DNA of 64,000 bases from Pelagibacteraceae bacterium AG-333-C14 (GCA_003282485.1 QBZD01000003.1:31589-95588); one strand, 5' to 3'; counted from the first letter of the stretch, positions 39,220 to 50,200 are shown. The notes: generated by a model from the sequence alone, not told the origin. Program-made: numbers and translations.

Positions 39220-39501
39220 ATGTCATCTGATCAGAATGACATTCGTAACCTGCAAGAAAAAATTCAAGCAGCCAAAAAGTCATCCTCACCTGACACTCCA
39301 AATACTCCGAAACCCATAGGAAAAATCATGAAAGTGGTGGTAGAAATTGTCGCAGCAATGGCCGTTGGCCTTGGCATTGGGATCTTGGCAGACAATTATT
39401 TTGAGACGCGACCCTTATTTATAATTATCTTCTTCCTGTTGGGCAGCGCAGCGGGAATTCTTAATGTTTTTAGGGTTGCAAAAAGCCTTCAAAATAACTA
39501 A
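39220..39501 (+). CDS. atpI: AtpI/AtpZ-type F0F1 ATP synthase assembly protein
   Basis: A 93-residue small membrane protein. A polar N-terminal 45 residues precede two transmembrane helices (VVEIVAAMAVGLGIGILADN and LFIIIFFLLGSAAGILNVF). The position at the head of the F0 genes and the glycine-rich first helix identify the alphaproteobacterial AtpI, thought to assist c-ring assembly or carry Mg2+ or Ca2+. It abuts the smc stop and lies 11 bases before atpB. Confidence 0.85.
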   Translation: MSSDQNDIRNLQEKIQAAKKSSSPDTPNTPKPIGKIMKVVVEIVAAMAVGLGIGILADNYFETRPLFIIIFFLLGSAAGILNVFRVAKSLQNN

Positions 39502-39512
39502 AAAATAACTCA

Positions 39513-40253
39513 ATGGCTGCAGATAATCCTATAGATCCAATACATCAGTTTGAAATCTCTAAAATTGCTGAGATGCAAATAGCAGGCATAGATATTTCAT
39601 TTACCAATTCATCTCTATTCATGGTCTTCGCGATAGCAGCCACGATGACTCTTTTTATATTAGGCTTATCAAAACGGTCCATCATTCCAAATAGAATGCA
39701 AATGCTATCCGAGTTATCATACAATTTTATTGCCAACATGTTGCGTGATCAGGTCGGAGATCAAGGGAGAGCTTATTTCCCATTTATTTTTTCTTTGTTC
39801 ATGTTTATTTTCTTTTGTAATTTTATAGGCCTTATTCCTTATACATTCACAGTAACAAGTCATCTTATTGTTACCTTTGCATTTGCTGGTTTAATTTTTT
39901 TAGCGGTAACCATAATCGGTTTCATGAAGAACGGCCTTGGTTATCTTAGAATATTCTATCCATCAGGTATTCCAATATTTCTAGCACCTTTAATTGTTCC
40001 AATAGAAATCATATCCTATTTATCTAAGCCAATCAGTTTATCCGTAAGATTGTGCGCAAACATGCTTGCGGGTCACAGTATATTAAAAATCTTCGCAGGA
40101 TTTATCGTGATGCTTGGCTTTCTTGGCTTTGCTCCATTAATTTTTCTTGTAGTTTTATATGCACTTGAAACATTAATTGCAGCTCTTCAAGCATACATAT
40201 TTACTATTTTAACTTGTATCTATTTAAATGATGCCCTTCATCCGGATCATTAA
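39513..40253 (+). CDS. atpB: ATP synthase F0 subunit a
   Basis: A 246-residue polytopic subunit that forms the proton half-channels. The essential arginine lies in PISLSVRLCANMLAGH (residues about 180-195), and the C-terminal helix ends LIAALQAYIFTILTCIYLNDAL, with the conserved Gln and Tyr. NFIGLIPYTFTVTSH is the earlier family segment. It is the second gene of the atpI-B-E-F'-F cluster; the F1 genes are not in the window, as usual for alphaproteobacteria, where F0 and F1 operons are separate. Confidence 0.97.
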   Translation: MAADNPIDPIHQFEISKIAEMQIAGIDISFTNSSLFMVFAIAATMTLFILGLSKRSIIPNRMQMLSELSYNFIANMLRDQVGDQGRAYFPFIFSLFMFIFFCNFIGLIPYTFTVTSHLIVTFAFAGLIFLAVTIIGFMKNGLGYLRIFYPSGIPIFLAPLIVPIEIISYLSKPISLSVRLCANMLAGHSILKIFAGFIVMLGFLGFAPLIFLVVLYALETLIAALQAYIFTILTCIYLNDALHPDH

Positions 40254-40508
<255 letters not shown>

Positions 40509-40514
40509 AACATA

Positions 40515-41063
40515 ATGAAATTTTTTCTTAAAATTTTTATTTTTGTTTTGCCCTTATCTGAAGCTTATGCTGAAGGTCAGAAATCTGCTGGCCTTCCGCA
40601 GATGGATATTTCAACTTTCCCATCACAATTATTCTGGCTGATAGTTACTTTTACGGCTTTGTATTTATTCATGTGGAAATTTGTGATCCCAAGGCTGAGC
40701 ACAACAATAGAAGAAAGAAAAGATAAAATCTCTAATGATATTAACGATGCTGAAAATCTTAATTCTGAAGCAAGTAAAATTTTAGAAAATTATGATGATA
40801 AAATGAATTCTGCATCTCTTGAGTCAAATGAAATAGTCTCAAGTTCAAAAGCCACTATGAATGAATACTTAGATAAATTAAAAAAAGATAATGAAATCAA
40901 GATTAATGCAATGATTACAGAGTCTGAAAAGAAAATTCATCAACAAAAACAACAGTCTGAACAGGAAATTAAAAAAGCTACTATAGACACTATTAAATCT
41001 ATCGTTTCTAAGTATGTTGAGACTGTTCCTAGTGATGATGAAATCTCAAAAAAGCTTAATTGA
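40515..41063 (+). CDS. ATP synthase F0 subunit b'
   Basis: A 182-residue peripheral-stalk subunit. A signal-like hydrophobic N-terminus (LKIFIFVLPLSEAYA) is followed by PQMDISTFPSQLFWLIVTF, the b'-type membrane segment, then a long charged coiled coil from about residue 65 on. Photosynthetic and alphaproteobacteria have two different b subunits; this first copy is the b' form by order and by its FPSQLFWL motif. It is 6 bases after atpE and pairs with the b subunit next door. Confidence 0.93.
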   Translation: MKFFLKIFIFVLPLSEAYAEGQKSAGLPQMDISTFPSQLFWLIVTFTALYLFMWKFVIPRLSTTIEERKDKISNDINDAENLNSEASKILENYDDKMNSASLESNEIVSSSKATMNEYLDKLKKDNEIKINAMITESEKKIHQQKQQSEQEIKKATIDTIKSIVSKYVETVPSDDEISKKLN

Positions 41064-41081
41064 TATGGAAATTTATAACTA

Positions 41082-41576
41082 ATGTCATATTTATTTTCTG
41101 ATCCTTCGTTTTGGGTATTTGTAGCGTTTCTAATTTTTATAGCAGTCGCACTGTTCATAAAAGCGCCGTCAATGATAGCAAAGCTTCTTGATGGTGAAAT
41201 TGAAAATATTAAATCTGAATTAGATAATGCAAGAAAACTAAAGGAAGAAGCGAATTCTCTCGTTGCTGAATACGAAAGAAAAGTTCAGTCAGCAGATGAA
41301 GAAGCAAACAACATCATTAATCAGGCTAAAGAAATTGCAAAGAATCATGAGCAAACTTCTAAAGCTAAAGCAGAAGAATTTATAAAAAGAGCTGAGCAGC
41401 AAGCAATCGATAAAATATCAAGAGCTGAAAAAGTAGCGATTTCTAAAGTAAATGAGGAGATAGTAGCGAATTCGGTCAATATTGCTGAAAAAATTATCAT
41501 TGAAAATATTAATGAACAGAGCTCAAAGAAATTAGTTGAGCAATCAATAAGCCAGATAAATAAACTCAAGACATAA
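41082..41576 (+). CDS. atpF: ATP synthase F0 subunit b
   Basis: A 164-residue subunit with a single N-terminal membrane helix (SFWVFVAFLIFIAVALFIK) and a long alanine- and lysine-rich coiled coil that reaches to F1. It heterodimerises with the b' product of the preceding gene to make the stator. It is the last gene of the F0 cluster. The 42 bases that follow hold no evident hairpin terminator before thrB. Confidence 0.94.
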   Translation: MSYLFSDPSFWVFVAFLIFIAVALFIKAPSMIAKLLDGEIENIKSELDNARKLKEEANSLVAEYERKVQSADEEANNIINQAKEIAKNHEQTSKAKAEEFIKRAEQQAIDKISRAEKVAISKVNEEIVANSVNIAEKIIIENINEQSSKKLVEQSISQINKLKT

Positions 41577-41618
41577 ATCATTACTTAATTAACTTATTCT
41601 GAGCTATAAATATAGTTA

Positions 41619-42581
41619 ATGGCTGTATATACACAAATATCAATTGATGAACTCAATGTTTTTTTGAGCAAATATAACATTGATAATATAAATGAGTTTA
41701 GTGGTATCAAAGGTGGAACCTCAAATTCAAACTACTTACTCACTGCAGATAATAAAAAATTTATCCTGACTATTTTTGAGGAAAGAACAAATCAAGAGAA
41801 TCTTCCATTTTATTTTGATTTAATGAATCATCTCAATGCCCATGATATCAAATGTCCTGAGGTCATTAAGGATAAACAGGGTAATTTCTCAAATTCTATT
41901 AAACAAAAGCATGCTGTTATTACTTCATTCTTAACAGGCAGTTCTTTAGAGAAAATAAAACCTATTCATTGTTCTAATCTAGGCCTAACCATCGCCAAAA
42001 TGCATAATGCCTCTGAAAAACTTAATATAAAAAGAGAAAATGAGCTTGGTTTCGATAAGCTTGGTATTATTATTGAAAAGTTAAAGACTTATAAAAAGCA
42101 TATTGATGATGAAAAACTAAAATTCATAGAAGATGAATTCTTATTTTTATCAAGAGAAATAAATAAAGACTTACCATCAGGTATAATTCATGCAGACTTA
42201 TTTCCTGATAATATTTTTTTTGAAGAAAATAACCTAACAGGTATTATTGATTTTTATTTTTCGTGTAATGATTTTTATGCATATGAGATTGCTATTTGTC
42301 TCAATGCCTGGTGTTTTGAGGATAGTAATAATGAATTTAATCCAACCAAAGCTAAGTACCTGTTAGGAAGTTATAACCAAGAACGAAAATTTTCTAATGA
42401 AGAAGTTGAAGCCCTGCCTCTGTTGGCCAGAGCGTCCGCATTAAGATATTTGCTGACAAGACTTCTTGATTTTTATTCTCATGAAGACAGTGATTTAATT
42501 TTAAAAAAAGATCCAAATGAGTATATTTCTAAGTTGAGGTTCCACCAGTCAGTGAGAAAAGCCAGTGAATATGGACTCTGA
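41619..42581 (+). CDS. thrB: Homoserine kinase (APH-fold ThrB)
   Basis: A 320-residue kinase of the choline/aminoglycoside kinase fold, the homoserine kinase type common in alphaproteobacteria and Pseudomonas. GIKGGTSNSNYLLT is the N-terminal nucleotide loop, GIIHADLFPDNIFF the catalytic loop (residues about 188-201) and GIIDFYFSC the metal site. It phosphorylates homoserine on the way to threonine; threonine synthase is encoded at 44082-45467. Its end overlaps rnhA, the usual thrB-rnhA-peroxiredoxin grouping. Confidence 0.94.
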   Translation: MAVYTQISIDELNVFLSKYNIDNINEFSGIKGGTSNSNYLLTADNKKFILTIFEERTNQENLPFYFDLMNHLNAHDIKCPEVIKDKQGNFSNSIKQKHAVITSFLTGSSLEKIKPIHCSNLGLTIAKMHNASEKLNIKRENELGFDKLGIIIEKLKTYKKHIDDEKLKFIEDEFLFLSREINKDLPSGIIHADLFPDNIFFEENNLTGIIDFYFSCNDFYAYEIAICLNAWCFEDSNNEFNPTKAKYLLGSYNQERKFSNEEVEALPLLARASALRYLLTRLLDFYSHEDSDLILKKDPNEYISKLRFHQSVRKASEYGL

Positions 42582-43005
42582 TATTTTACATATATACACA
42601 GATGGAGCTTGCTCTGGAAATCCCGGAAGAGGTGGTTGGGGGGTTTATATTGAAAAAGGTATTGAGAAAATTGAGTTAAATGGATCTGATGAAGACACGA
42701 CCAATAATAGAATGGAATTAGTAGCTGTTATTCAAGCTCTTCGGTACGTTGATCAGAATTCAAAAATAAAACTTTTTACAGATTCAAAATACGTAATGCA
42801 AGGTATACAAGAATGGATCTTAAAATGGAAAACAAATGATTGGAAAACTGCAAACAAAAAAGATGTCAAAAATAAAGATCTTTGGATGAATCTTGATGAA
42901 CTTGTTGAACTACATAATATTGACTGGATATGGGTTAAGGGTCATTCTGGTGACCTTGGAAATGAAATAGCTGATAAATTAGCTACTTCCGCAATATCAA
43001 ATTAG
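42571..43005 (+). CDS. rnhA: Ribonuclease HI
   Basis: A protein of about 144 residues that cleaves RNA in RNA-DNA hybrids. The catalytic acids lie in IYTDGACSGNPGRGGWGVY (D), NNRMELVAVIQAL (E), LFTDSKYVMQGI (D) and GNEIADKLA (D). WVKGHSGDLGN supplies the conserved histidine loop. I prefer ATG 42571 over GTG 42565; both overlap the thrB end. It overlaps the convergent peroxiredoxin gene by 4 bases. Confidence 0.96.
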   Translation: MDSDILHIYTDGACSGNPGRGGWGVYIEKGIEKIELNGSDEDTTNNRMELVAVIQALRYVDQNSKIKLFTDSKYVMQGIQEWILKWKTNDWKTANKKDVKNKDLWMNLDELVELHNIDWIWVKGHSGDLGNEIADKLATSAISN

Positions 43006-43487
43006 ATATTTTCGAGCATATTATCTGCACTACTAACGCTTACTTGTCCATCTTCGTCTTCAACAAAAAATTTCTCTACCGTGCCATCATTGATTAATAT
43101 CGAACATCTTTGAGTTTTTGTTGATGTGCCAAAGCTATCAGGAAAATCAGTTCCAATAGATTTTGAGAATTTTGCCTTACTGTCTGATAAAAATAGAATC
43201 TTTCCAATGGAGTCTGACATTTCTTCCCAAGCAGACAATGTGAATATATCATTTGTAGCAAAGCAAATAACTTCATCGATTCCTCTAGCTTTCATTTCAT
43301 CAGCTTTATCTATGAATCCAGGCAAATGATTCCTAGAGCAAGTCGGTGTGAAAGCACCAGGAACACCAAACATTACTACTTTCTTGTCTTTACAATAGTC
43401 TAATACAGAAAGAGGTTGTGGGCCTTTTTCACTATCCATTTTTACAAGTTTAATATCTGGAATTTTGTTTCCTATAAGATCTACCAT
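43002..43487 (-). CDS. Peroxiredoxin, Prx5-like
   Basis: A 161-residue thiol peroxidase. The peroxidatic cysteine is C50 in GVPGAFTPTCSRNHLPGF, the typical Prx5/AhpE-type P-x3-T-x2-C motif; a second cysteine occurs in TQRCSILIND and may resolve the sulfenic acid. It detoxifies H2O2 or organic peroxides, using glutathione/glutaredoxin or thioredoxin as reductant in relatives. It lies tail to tail with rnhA, as in other alphaproteobacteria. Confidence 0.93.
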   Translation of the reverse strand: MVDLIGNKIPDIKLVKMDSEKGPQPLSVLDYCKDKKVVMFGVPGAFTPTCSRNHLPGFIDKADEMKARGIDEVICFATNDIFTLSAWEEMSDSIGKILFLSDSKAKFSKSIGTDFPDSFGTSTKTQRCSILINDGTVEKFFVEDEDGQVSVSSADNMLENI

Positions 43488-43496
43488 AGGCGCATA

Positions 43497-44081
43497 CTAT
43501 AAACTTTCATTTTTAATACAAGATAAAAGGATGTGATCTTCCCAATTACCGTTTATCTTCAAATACTTTCTTACGAGTCCTTCAATAGCAAAGCCATTAT
43601 TTTTAAGTGTTCTAAGAGATCGCTTATTGACTGGCAAACATGCAGCCTCTAACCGATGAAGATCTAATTCATCAAATATGAACTTTTTAATTAAATTTAT
43701 TGCTTCACTCATTAGACCTTGACCCATTTTTTCTTCACAAATCCAATATCCTATTGAACATGATTGCACAACGCTTCTTTGAACATTGTTGATATTTATT
43801 TCACCTATTAAATTTTTAGTTTTGCTTTCAAAAATTAAAAAGGAGTAAGCACTGTCATCTAAAGCTAGCTTCTCGAAAAATCTTACTCTTTTTACAAATG
43901 AACTTCTTTCAAGTTCTGACGGCGACCAAAGAGGTTCCCACGGTTTGAGATAAAATTTATTTTTTTCTTTTAATGATGACCAAGCTTTCCAATCTTTATA
44001 TTCTGGTGGTCTTAAAAAAACATTTTTGCCTTTTAGCTCAAATTCAATTCTCTTTGGGTAATATGTAGTTAAAAAGGACAT
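43497..44081 (-). CDS. GNAT-family acetyltransferase, RimJ/RimL-like
   Basis: A 194-residue acetyltransferase. The N-terminal VFLRPPEYKDWKAW and the AcCoA loop CEEKMGQGLMSEAI followed by HRLEAACLPVNKRSLRTL and NGFAIEGLVRKYLKING match RimJ-type ribosomal-protein or amino-group acetyltransferases. It lies directly after thrC, at the end of the oxidase cluster, where a GNAT gene is also found in other alphaproteobacteria. The acceptor is unknown; S5 N-terminus is one candidate. Confidence 0.88.
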   Translation of the reverse strand: MSFLTTYYPKRIEFELKGKNVFLRPPEYKDWKAWSSLKEKNKFYLKPWEPLWSPSELERSSFVKRVRFFEKLALDDSAYSFLIFESKTKNLIGEININNVQRSVVQSCSIGYWICEEKMGQGLMSEAINLIKKFIFDELDLHRLEAACLPVNKRSLRTLKNNGFAIEGLVRKYLKINGNWEDHILLSCIKNESL

Positions 44082-45467
44082 TTAATTTTTATTCTTTAAA
44101 ATAAATTTTTTCACTTCATCCGTATTGTTTTGGATGGAGTGAATTTTTTCATCTTTACTAAATAAATCATTGTAATTACTTAATAAATCAAGATTTTTTC
44201 CGACAGCCATATCAACTGTTTCTGAAAACTTTACAGGATGAGCAGTTGATAATATGAAATTCATGCGATCACTATCATTTGTCTTTCTTGAGGCATTTAT
44301 GCCAGTAGCTGTATGAGGATCAACGAGGTATGAATGGATTTTATGAACATTCGATATTATTTTGTTAACTTCTTCTTGATGTGTGCTTTCAGATGCAAAG
44401 ATATTTGAAATAATATTTAAGTCCTGTTGCTCTACTGTTAATTTTCCCTTTTCTTCAAATAAATGCATTGCTGATGCTGTTTTTTCATTTGACTGACTCA
44501 TGATATCAAACAAAAGCCTTTCAAAATTACTTGCTATTTGTATATCCATACTTGGGCTTGTTGTTTTTTTTACACTTTCTGTCTGGTAGATTCCTGTATT
44601 TATAAATCTGTGTAAGATATCATTTTCATTTGTAGCAATTATTAATTTATTTATTGGTAGTCCCATCTTATAGGCTACATATCCTGCATAAATATCACCA
44701 AAATTACCTGTAGGAACAGAGAAGTTAACTGTTGGTCTAGATGCATCAAAATAATTTATATATGTATAATAATAGTACACACATTGAATTAATATTCGCG
44801 CCCAATTAATCGAATTAACTGCAGATATATTATTTTCAGAACTGTATTGGGTATCCTTAAGAATATCTTTTACAATTTTTTGACAGTCGTCAAATGTACC
44901 GTCAATTTCACACAAAAAGATATTACTTTCTGTCACAGTCGACATTTGACGTCTTTGAAAATCTGAAATTCTCTTACTAGGATATAAACAAAATATACTT
45001 ATGTTCTTACTTTGCTTTACTGCATTAATTGCTGCAGATCCAGTATCACCAGAAGTAGCAACAATCAAATTTATTTTCTTATTTTCTTTTTCTAAAAAAT
45101 GATCAAATAAAGGAATAAGTAATTGCATTGCAAAATCTTTGAAAGCAAGTGTAGGACCATTAAATAACTCAACCAGTATTTCGTTATCAGTCAATTCTTT
45201 AAATGATACTAAGTTTTCCGATGAGAACTGCTTTGAATAGGAAATATTAATAATATTTTCCAGTTCAATTATAGAAATAAAATCCTTAACAAATGGATAA
45301 AGTATTAATTTTGTAAGGTCTTTGTAGCTAATATTCTTATCTATTTTATTAACGTCTATTTGAGGCCAATTCATTGGTACGTAAAGTCCACCATCCTCTG
45401 CTAAACCAGCAAAAAGAACTTTCTTGAACGTCTCCTCATTAGTTCCTCTTGTGCTTCTATACTTCAT
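44082..45467 (-). CDS. thrC: Threonine synthase
   Basis: A 461-residue PLP enzyme that converts O-phosphohomoserine to threonine. The N-terminal MKYRSTRG is typical; the PLP lysine lies in NGPTLAFKDFAMQLL, the phosphate loop region is VATSGDTGSAAINAV, and SVPTGNFGDIYAGYVA binds the cofactor ring. Length matches the long bacterial type. It completes with thrB (41619) the last two steps of threonine synthesis. It overlaps surf1 by 11 bases. Confidence 0.96.
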   Translation of the reverse strand: MKYRSTRGTNEETFKKVLFAGLAEDGGLYVPMNWPQIDVNKIDKNISYKDLTKLILYPFVKDFISIIELENIINISYSKQFSSENLVSFKELTDNEILVELFNGPTLAFKDFAMQLLIPLFDHFLEKENKKINLIVATSGDTGSAAINAVKQSKNISIFCLYPSKRISDFQRRQMSTVTESNIFLCEIDGTFDDCQKIVKDILKDTQYSSENNISAVNSINWARILIQCVYYYYTYINYFDASRPTVNFSVPTGNFGDIYAGYVAYKMGLPINKLIIATNENDILHRFINTGIYQTESVKKTTSPSMDIQIASNFERLLFDIMSQSNEKTASAMHLFEEKGKLTVEQQDLNIISNIFASESTHQEEVNKIISNVHKIHSYLVDPHTATGINASRKTNDSDRMNFILSTAHPVKFSETVDMAVGKNLDLLSNYNDLFSKDEKIHSIQNNTDEVKKFILKNKN

Positions 45468-46155
45468 TTTCAGTATTTCCTTGCCTTATATAATAGATAT
45501 ACATGATCAATATAACAATTGATAGCAAGAACCATGTAACTGCATATTGCAAGTGATTATTTCTTATGTTTGAAGGCTCAAATTCAATTAAAAGATTCTC
45601 AAATTTATTTTGATCGGTAATTTTAAGAATGTATGAACTTGACTCAATTTTATGAAAATTATCCATCTCGTCAGTATTTAGAAGGTACCATATACTTGCT
45701 GAATATTCATTGTCAGGTATTAAAGGTTTTCTCTCTTTAGAATAAATTAATGCTCCATTAACGATAAACTCCTTATTTGTATCTATAAAATCGAGATTAA
45801 ATTTTTCCTTAAAGTCATAAGGTATCCATCCCAAGATCACATAAACATATTTTGCATCTTCAGTTTTTAAAGGTAATACAATTTCAAACCCTGACATACC
45901 GTTTAAATTTGATTTAAAAAAATACATAAGTTTTTCTTTTATAAAAAAACCTTTTAACTCTACTTGCATAAATTCAAATTCTTTATCTATGCCACCTTCA
46001 AAAGGAAATTTTTCCAGTTGGAGCATGTAATTTTTTTCAACTGAATTAATTATGTTCGTCTTCCACTCTAATCTTTGGGTTTGCCAATAACCAAGTAGTA
46101 AAAGAAAACAAATTGTTACTAAAAAAATAAAATGGAAAGAGAAATTTTTAATCAA
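45457..46155 (-). CDS. SURF1-family cytochrome oxidase biogenesis protein
   Basis: A roughly 232-residue assembly factor that helps insert haem a into subunit I. Two membrane helices (about 6-25 and near the C-terminus, TWFLLSIVILIMYIYYI) flank a periplasmic domain. GYWQTQRLEWKTNII and ILGWIPYDFK are the family motifs. The start is TTG at 46155: an earlier start in this frame would run into coxC, and no ATG is available. It lies 14 bases after coxC and overlaps thrC. Confidence 0.88.
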   Translation of the reverse strand: MIKNFSFHFIFLVTICFLLLLGYWQTQRLEWKTNIINSVEKNYMLQLEKFPFEGGIDKEFEFMQVELKGFFIKEKLMYFFKSNLNGMSGFEIVLPLKTEDAKYVYVILGWIPYDFKEKFNLDFIDTNKEFIVNGALIYSKERKPLIPDNEYSASIWYLLNTDEMDNFHKIESSSYILKITDQNKFENLLIEFEPSNIRNNHLQYAVTWFLLSIVILIMYIYYIRQGNTENEV

Positions 46156-46169
46156 TAGATAGATTAAGT

Positions 46170-46967
46170 TTAATAATAGCCCCAGACATATATTGCAGCG
46201 AATAGGAATAACCATACAACATCTACAAAGTGCCAGTACCATGCAGCTGCTTCAAAACCAAAGTGATGGTCGGCCTTAAAGTGCCCTGCAATTGATCTTC
46301 CTAAGCAGACAATAAGCATCACTGTACCCATCAATACATGGAAGCCATGGAAACCAGTTGCCATATAGAAAGTTGCTCCATAAATATGTCCTGAAAAAGC
46401 GAAATCAGCATGCATATACTCATAAACTTGGAAGCCCGTAAAAATTATGCCAAGACCTACTGTGCACCAGAGACCTTGGATCAGCTCTTTTCTGTTTCCC
46501 TCAGTTAAAGCGTGGTGCGCCCAGGTCACGGTTGTACCGGACAGCAAAAGTATAAGTGTATTTATTAGTGGTATATGCCAAGGATCCATTAAATGGATTT
46601 CTGCAGGAGGCCAAACAGATCCTATTTGTTCTGTCGGAAATAAACTTGCATTGAAATAAGCCCAAAACCAAGCAACAAAGAACATAACTTCTGAGGCGAT
46701 AAACAATGTCATGCCATACCTCAGTCCAATCTGTACTACAGGCGTATGATGCCCTTGGTGTTCTCCTTCAATAATAATATCTCTGAACCACATGTATGTG
46801 ACATAAACTACAATAGCTAATCCAATAAGCATAAGCCATAAGTCATCAGTTCTAAAATAAATTACGGCCCCAACACACAAGATAAGCGCTCCAATGGATG
46901 CTAAAAGCGGCCATGGACTTGGTTCTACTAAGTGGTACTCATGAGAATTTGGATTGCGTGAACTCAT
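46170..46967 (-). CDS. ctaE: Cytochrome c oxidase subunit III
   Basis: A 265-residue, seven-helix core subunit of aa3 oxidase. The N-terminal HEYHLVEPSPWPLLASIGAL, then GMTLFIASEVMFFVAWFWAY with the conserved glutamate, and the C-terminal FGFEAAAWYWHFVDVVWLFLF are diagnostic. It is part of the minus-strand run coxB, coxA, ctaB, small ORF, ctaG, this gene, surf1. The DUF983 gene that many alphaproteobacteria have after coxC is absent. Confidence 0.97.
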   Translation of the reverse strand: MSSRNPNSHEYHLVEPSPWPLLASIGALILCVGAVIYFRTDDLWLMLIGLAIVVYVTYMWFRDIIIEGEHQGHHTPVVQIGLRYGMTLFIASEVMFFVAWFWAYFNASLFPTEQIGSVWPPAEIHLMDPWHIPLINTLILLLSGTTVTWAHHALTEGNRKELIQGLWCTVGLGIIFTGFQVYEYMHADFAFSGHIYGATFYMATGFHGFHVLMGTVMLIVCLGRSIAGHFKADHHFGFEAAAWYWHFVDVVWLFLFAAIYVWGYY

Positions 46968-46972
46968 AGAAA

Positions 46973-47518
46973 TTATGTATCACTGTTTTCATAAAAGGTA
47001 TAGGACAAAGTAACTTCTGATAGATCTGCTACGTATTGATCATTTTTAATTTCAGGGTCGATATAAAAAGAAACAGGCATAATTTTTTTCTCATTAGCTT
47101 TTAATTCAGTATTTTGAAAACAAAAACATTCTATTTTGTTAAAGTATTTTGCTGCCTCAGCTGGGGTAACATTGTATACCGCTGTTCCATTCAATGCTTG
47201 ATTTGTGTTGTTGATTATAACGTAGTTGATTAATTTATTTTCGCCAATTTGGATTTGATGTGTTCTTTGCTCAGGGAAAAAATCCCAGTTCAAAGTTGAT
47301 CCAACGTTTGAGTCAAGCCTTACATCTATTAGAGATTCAGTTATATAAATACTTTCTTGAGAATAAATTTTTGGAGTACCTCCAAAACCTGTAACTTTAC
47401 AAAAGTAATTATATAGTGGTACAGATGCATAGGCTAATATTACCATTGAAATAGCAACTCCTAGCAGGCCTGCAGCTAAAGAAGCATTCGAGCTATATTT
47501 AATATTAAAAAAGTTCAT
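46973..47518 (-). CDS. ctaG: Cytochrome c oxidase assembly protein CtaG/Cox11
   Basis: A 181-residue copper chaperone for the CuB site. One N-terminal membrane helix (LAAGLLGVAISMVILAYASV) is followed by PLYNYFCKVTGFGGTP with the conserved cysteine, and the copper motif ECFCFQNTELKANEK near residue 130. The C-terminal domain is an immunoglobulin-like beta fold facing the periplasm. It is 5 bases before coxC and immediately after the 35-codon ORF. Confidence 0.95.
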   Translation of the reverse strand: MNFFNIKYSSNASLAAGLLGVAISMVILAYASVPLYNYFCKVTGFGGTPKIYSQESIYITESLIDVRLDSNVGSTLNWDFFPEQRTHQIQIGENKLINYVIINNTNQALNGTAVYNVTPAEAAKYFNKIECFCFQNTELKANEKKIMPVSFYIDPEIKNDQYVADLSEVTLSYTFYENSDT

Positions 47519-47626
47519 TTATATAAGACTTAACCTGTAAATTGTATACGTGAAGAATGAAACAACAAAAAAAACAAGTATTAATGCTGTAATTAAGTTC
47601 CTTCTTTTTATTTTTTTATTAATCAT
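47519..47626 (-). CDS. 35-residue membrane peptide in oxidase cluster, CoxF-like
   Basis: A tiny open frame, ATG at 47626 to TAA at 47519-47521. The N-terminus is basic (MINKKIKRRN) and the rest is one transmembrane helix (LITALILVFFVVSFF) with a short tail TYTIYRLSLI. The ATG overlaps the ctaB TGA as ATGA, and the stop touches the ctaG ATG, so the space is exactly filled and translation coupling is likely. A similar single-helix ORF, often labelled CoxF, occupies this place in other alphaproteobacterial oxidase operons. Function is unproven; an assembly role is inferred. Confidence 0.75.
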   Translation of the reverse strand: MINKKIKRRNLITALILVFFVVSFFTYTIYRLSLI

Positions 47627-48552
47627 AATATATTCCATAATAAATTATCAATAAGAAGAATTGCAAAAATATTAAAGAGATAAATAATGGAAAAGAAAAA
47701 TAGAGTTTGTGCTTTTTTTTCTAATAACTTACTGTGATCTACATATTTTCTGAGATCTAATGCTAGATAAATGAAACAGATACCCATAATAGATGACAAA
47801 GTTCCAAAGAATAATGAATAGTAGTAACTCATTAAAAGTGTTACAGGTAAGATTGTTAGTGAATAAGCGATAATTAAACTAACTGTTTTTTTATTTCCAA
47901 CGACTAGTGGCATCATTGGAATTCCAGCCTTTTTGTAATCATCAGATTTATACAGTGCGAGTGCCCAAAAATGAGGCGGGGTCCATAAAAAAATTAAAAT
48001 AAACAGCAGACTGATTTCTGGTGATATACTGCCAGTAACAGCTGTCCATCCAATAATTGGAGGGAACGCTCCAGCAGCTCCACCGATAACAATATTCTGT
48101 GGGGTTCTTTTCTTTAGCCATACTGTATAGACAAAAATATAATAGAGAATAGTTAGAAGAAGAATTGAGGCAGACAGAAAATTTGCAACATAATACAAAA
48201 GATAAATTGAAAATACTGACAAAGTAATTCCATATATAAGAGCTCCATTCGAACTGATAAGCCCCATAGGCAATACTCTATTCTTAGTTCTCTCCATCAA
48301 GAGGTCTGTTTTTCTTTCATACCACATGTTTAAGGCGCCGGATGCCCCTGATCCAATTGAAATAGCTAAAATTATTAGAGCTCCTTCATAAATAGTTATA
48401 AATCCTGGAGCAATTATCATACCTACAAAGCTAGTGAAGATAGAAAGAGACATAACCCTAGGTTTTAATAAAGAGATATAGAAGCCGACCTTTGAAAAAA
48501 ATGAGTTAATCCCAATTTCTCGTTTATCAGAAACTGAAGTTATATTTGCCAT
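47623..48552 (-). CDS. ctaB: Protohaem IX farnesyltransferase (haem O synthase)
   Basis: A 309-residue polytopic prenyltransferase that makes haem O from haem B, the precursor of haem A for the oxidase. The UbiA-type motifs are visible: SGALNMWYERKTDLLMERTK with the aspartates and Arg, GFFP-like GAFPPIIGWTAV, and WTPPHFWALALY as the second active-site region. About eight helices. It lies 9 bases after coxA. Haem A synthase (ctaA) is not in the window. Confidence 0.95.
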   Translation of the reverse strand: MANITSVSDKREIGINSFFSKVGFYISLLKPRVMSLSIFTSFVGMIIAPGFITIYEGALIILAISIGSGASGALNMWYERKTDLLMERTKNRVLPMGLISSNGALIYGITLSVFSIYLLYYVANFLSASILLLTILYYIFVYTVWLKKRTPQNIVIGGAAGAFPPIIGWTAVTGSISPEISLLFILIFLWTPPHFWALALYKSDDYKKAGIPMMPLVVGNKKTVSLIIAYSLTILPVTLLMSYYYSLFFGTLSSIMGICFIYLALDLRKYVDHSKLLEKKAQTLFFFSIIYLFNIFAILLIDNLLWNIL

Positions 48553-48561
48553 TCAATCTTA

Positions 48562-50196
<1,635 letters not shown>

Positions 50197-50200
50197 TTAC

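Noticed and set aside
46156..46242. N-terminal extension of SURF1 reading into coxC
   Set aside because: The frame is open upstream but overlaps the conserved C-terminus of subunit III, contains cysteine-rich nonsense, and the family N-terminus begins near the TTG at 46155.
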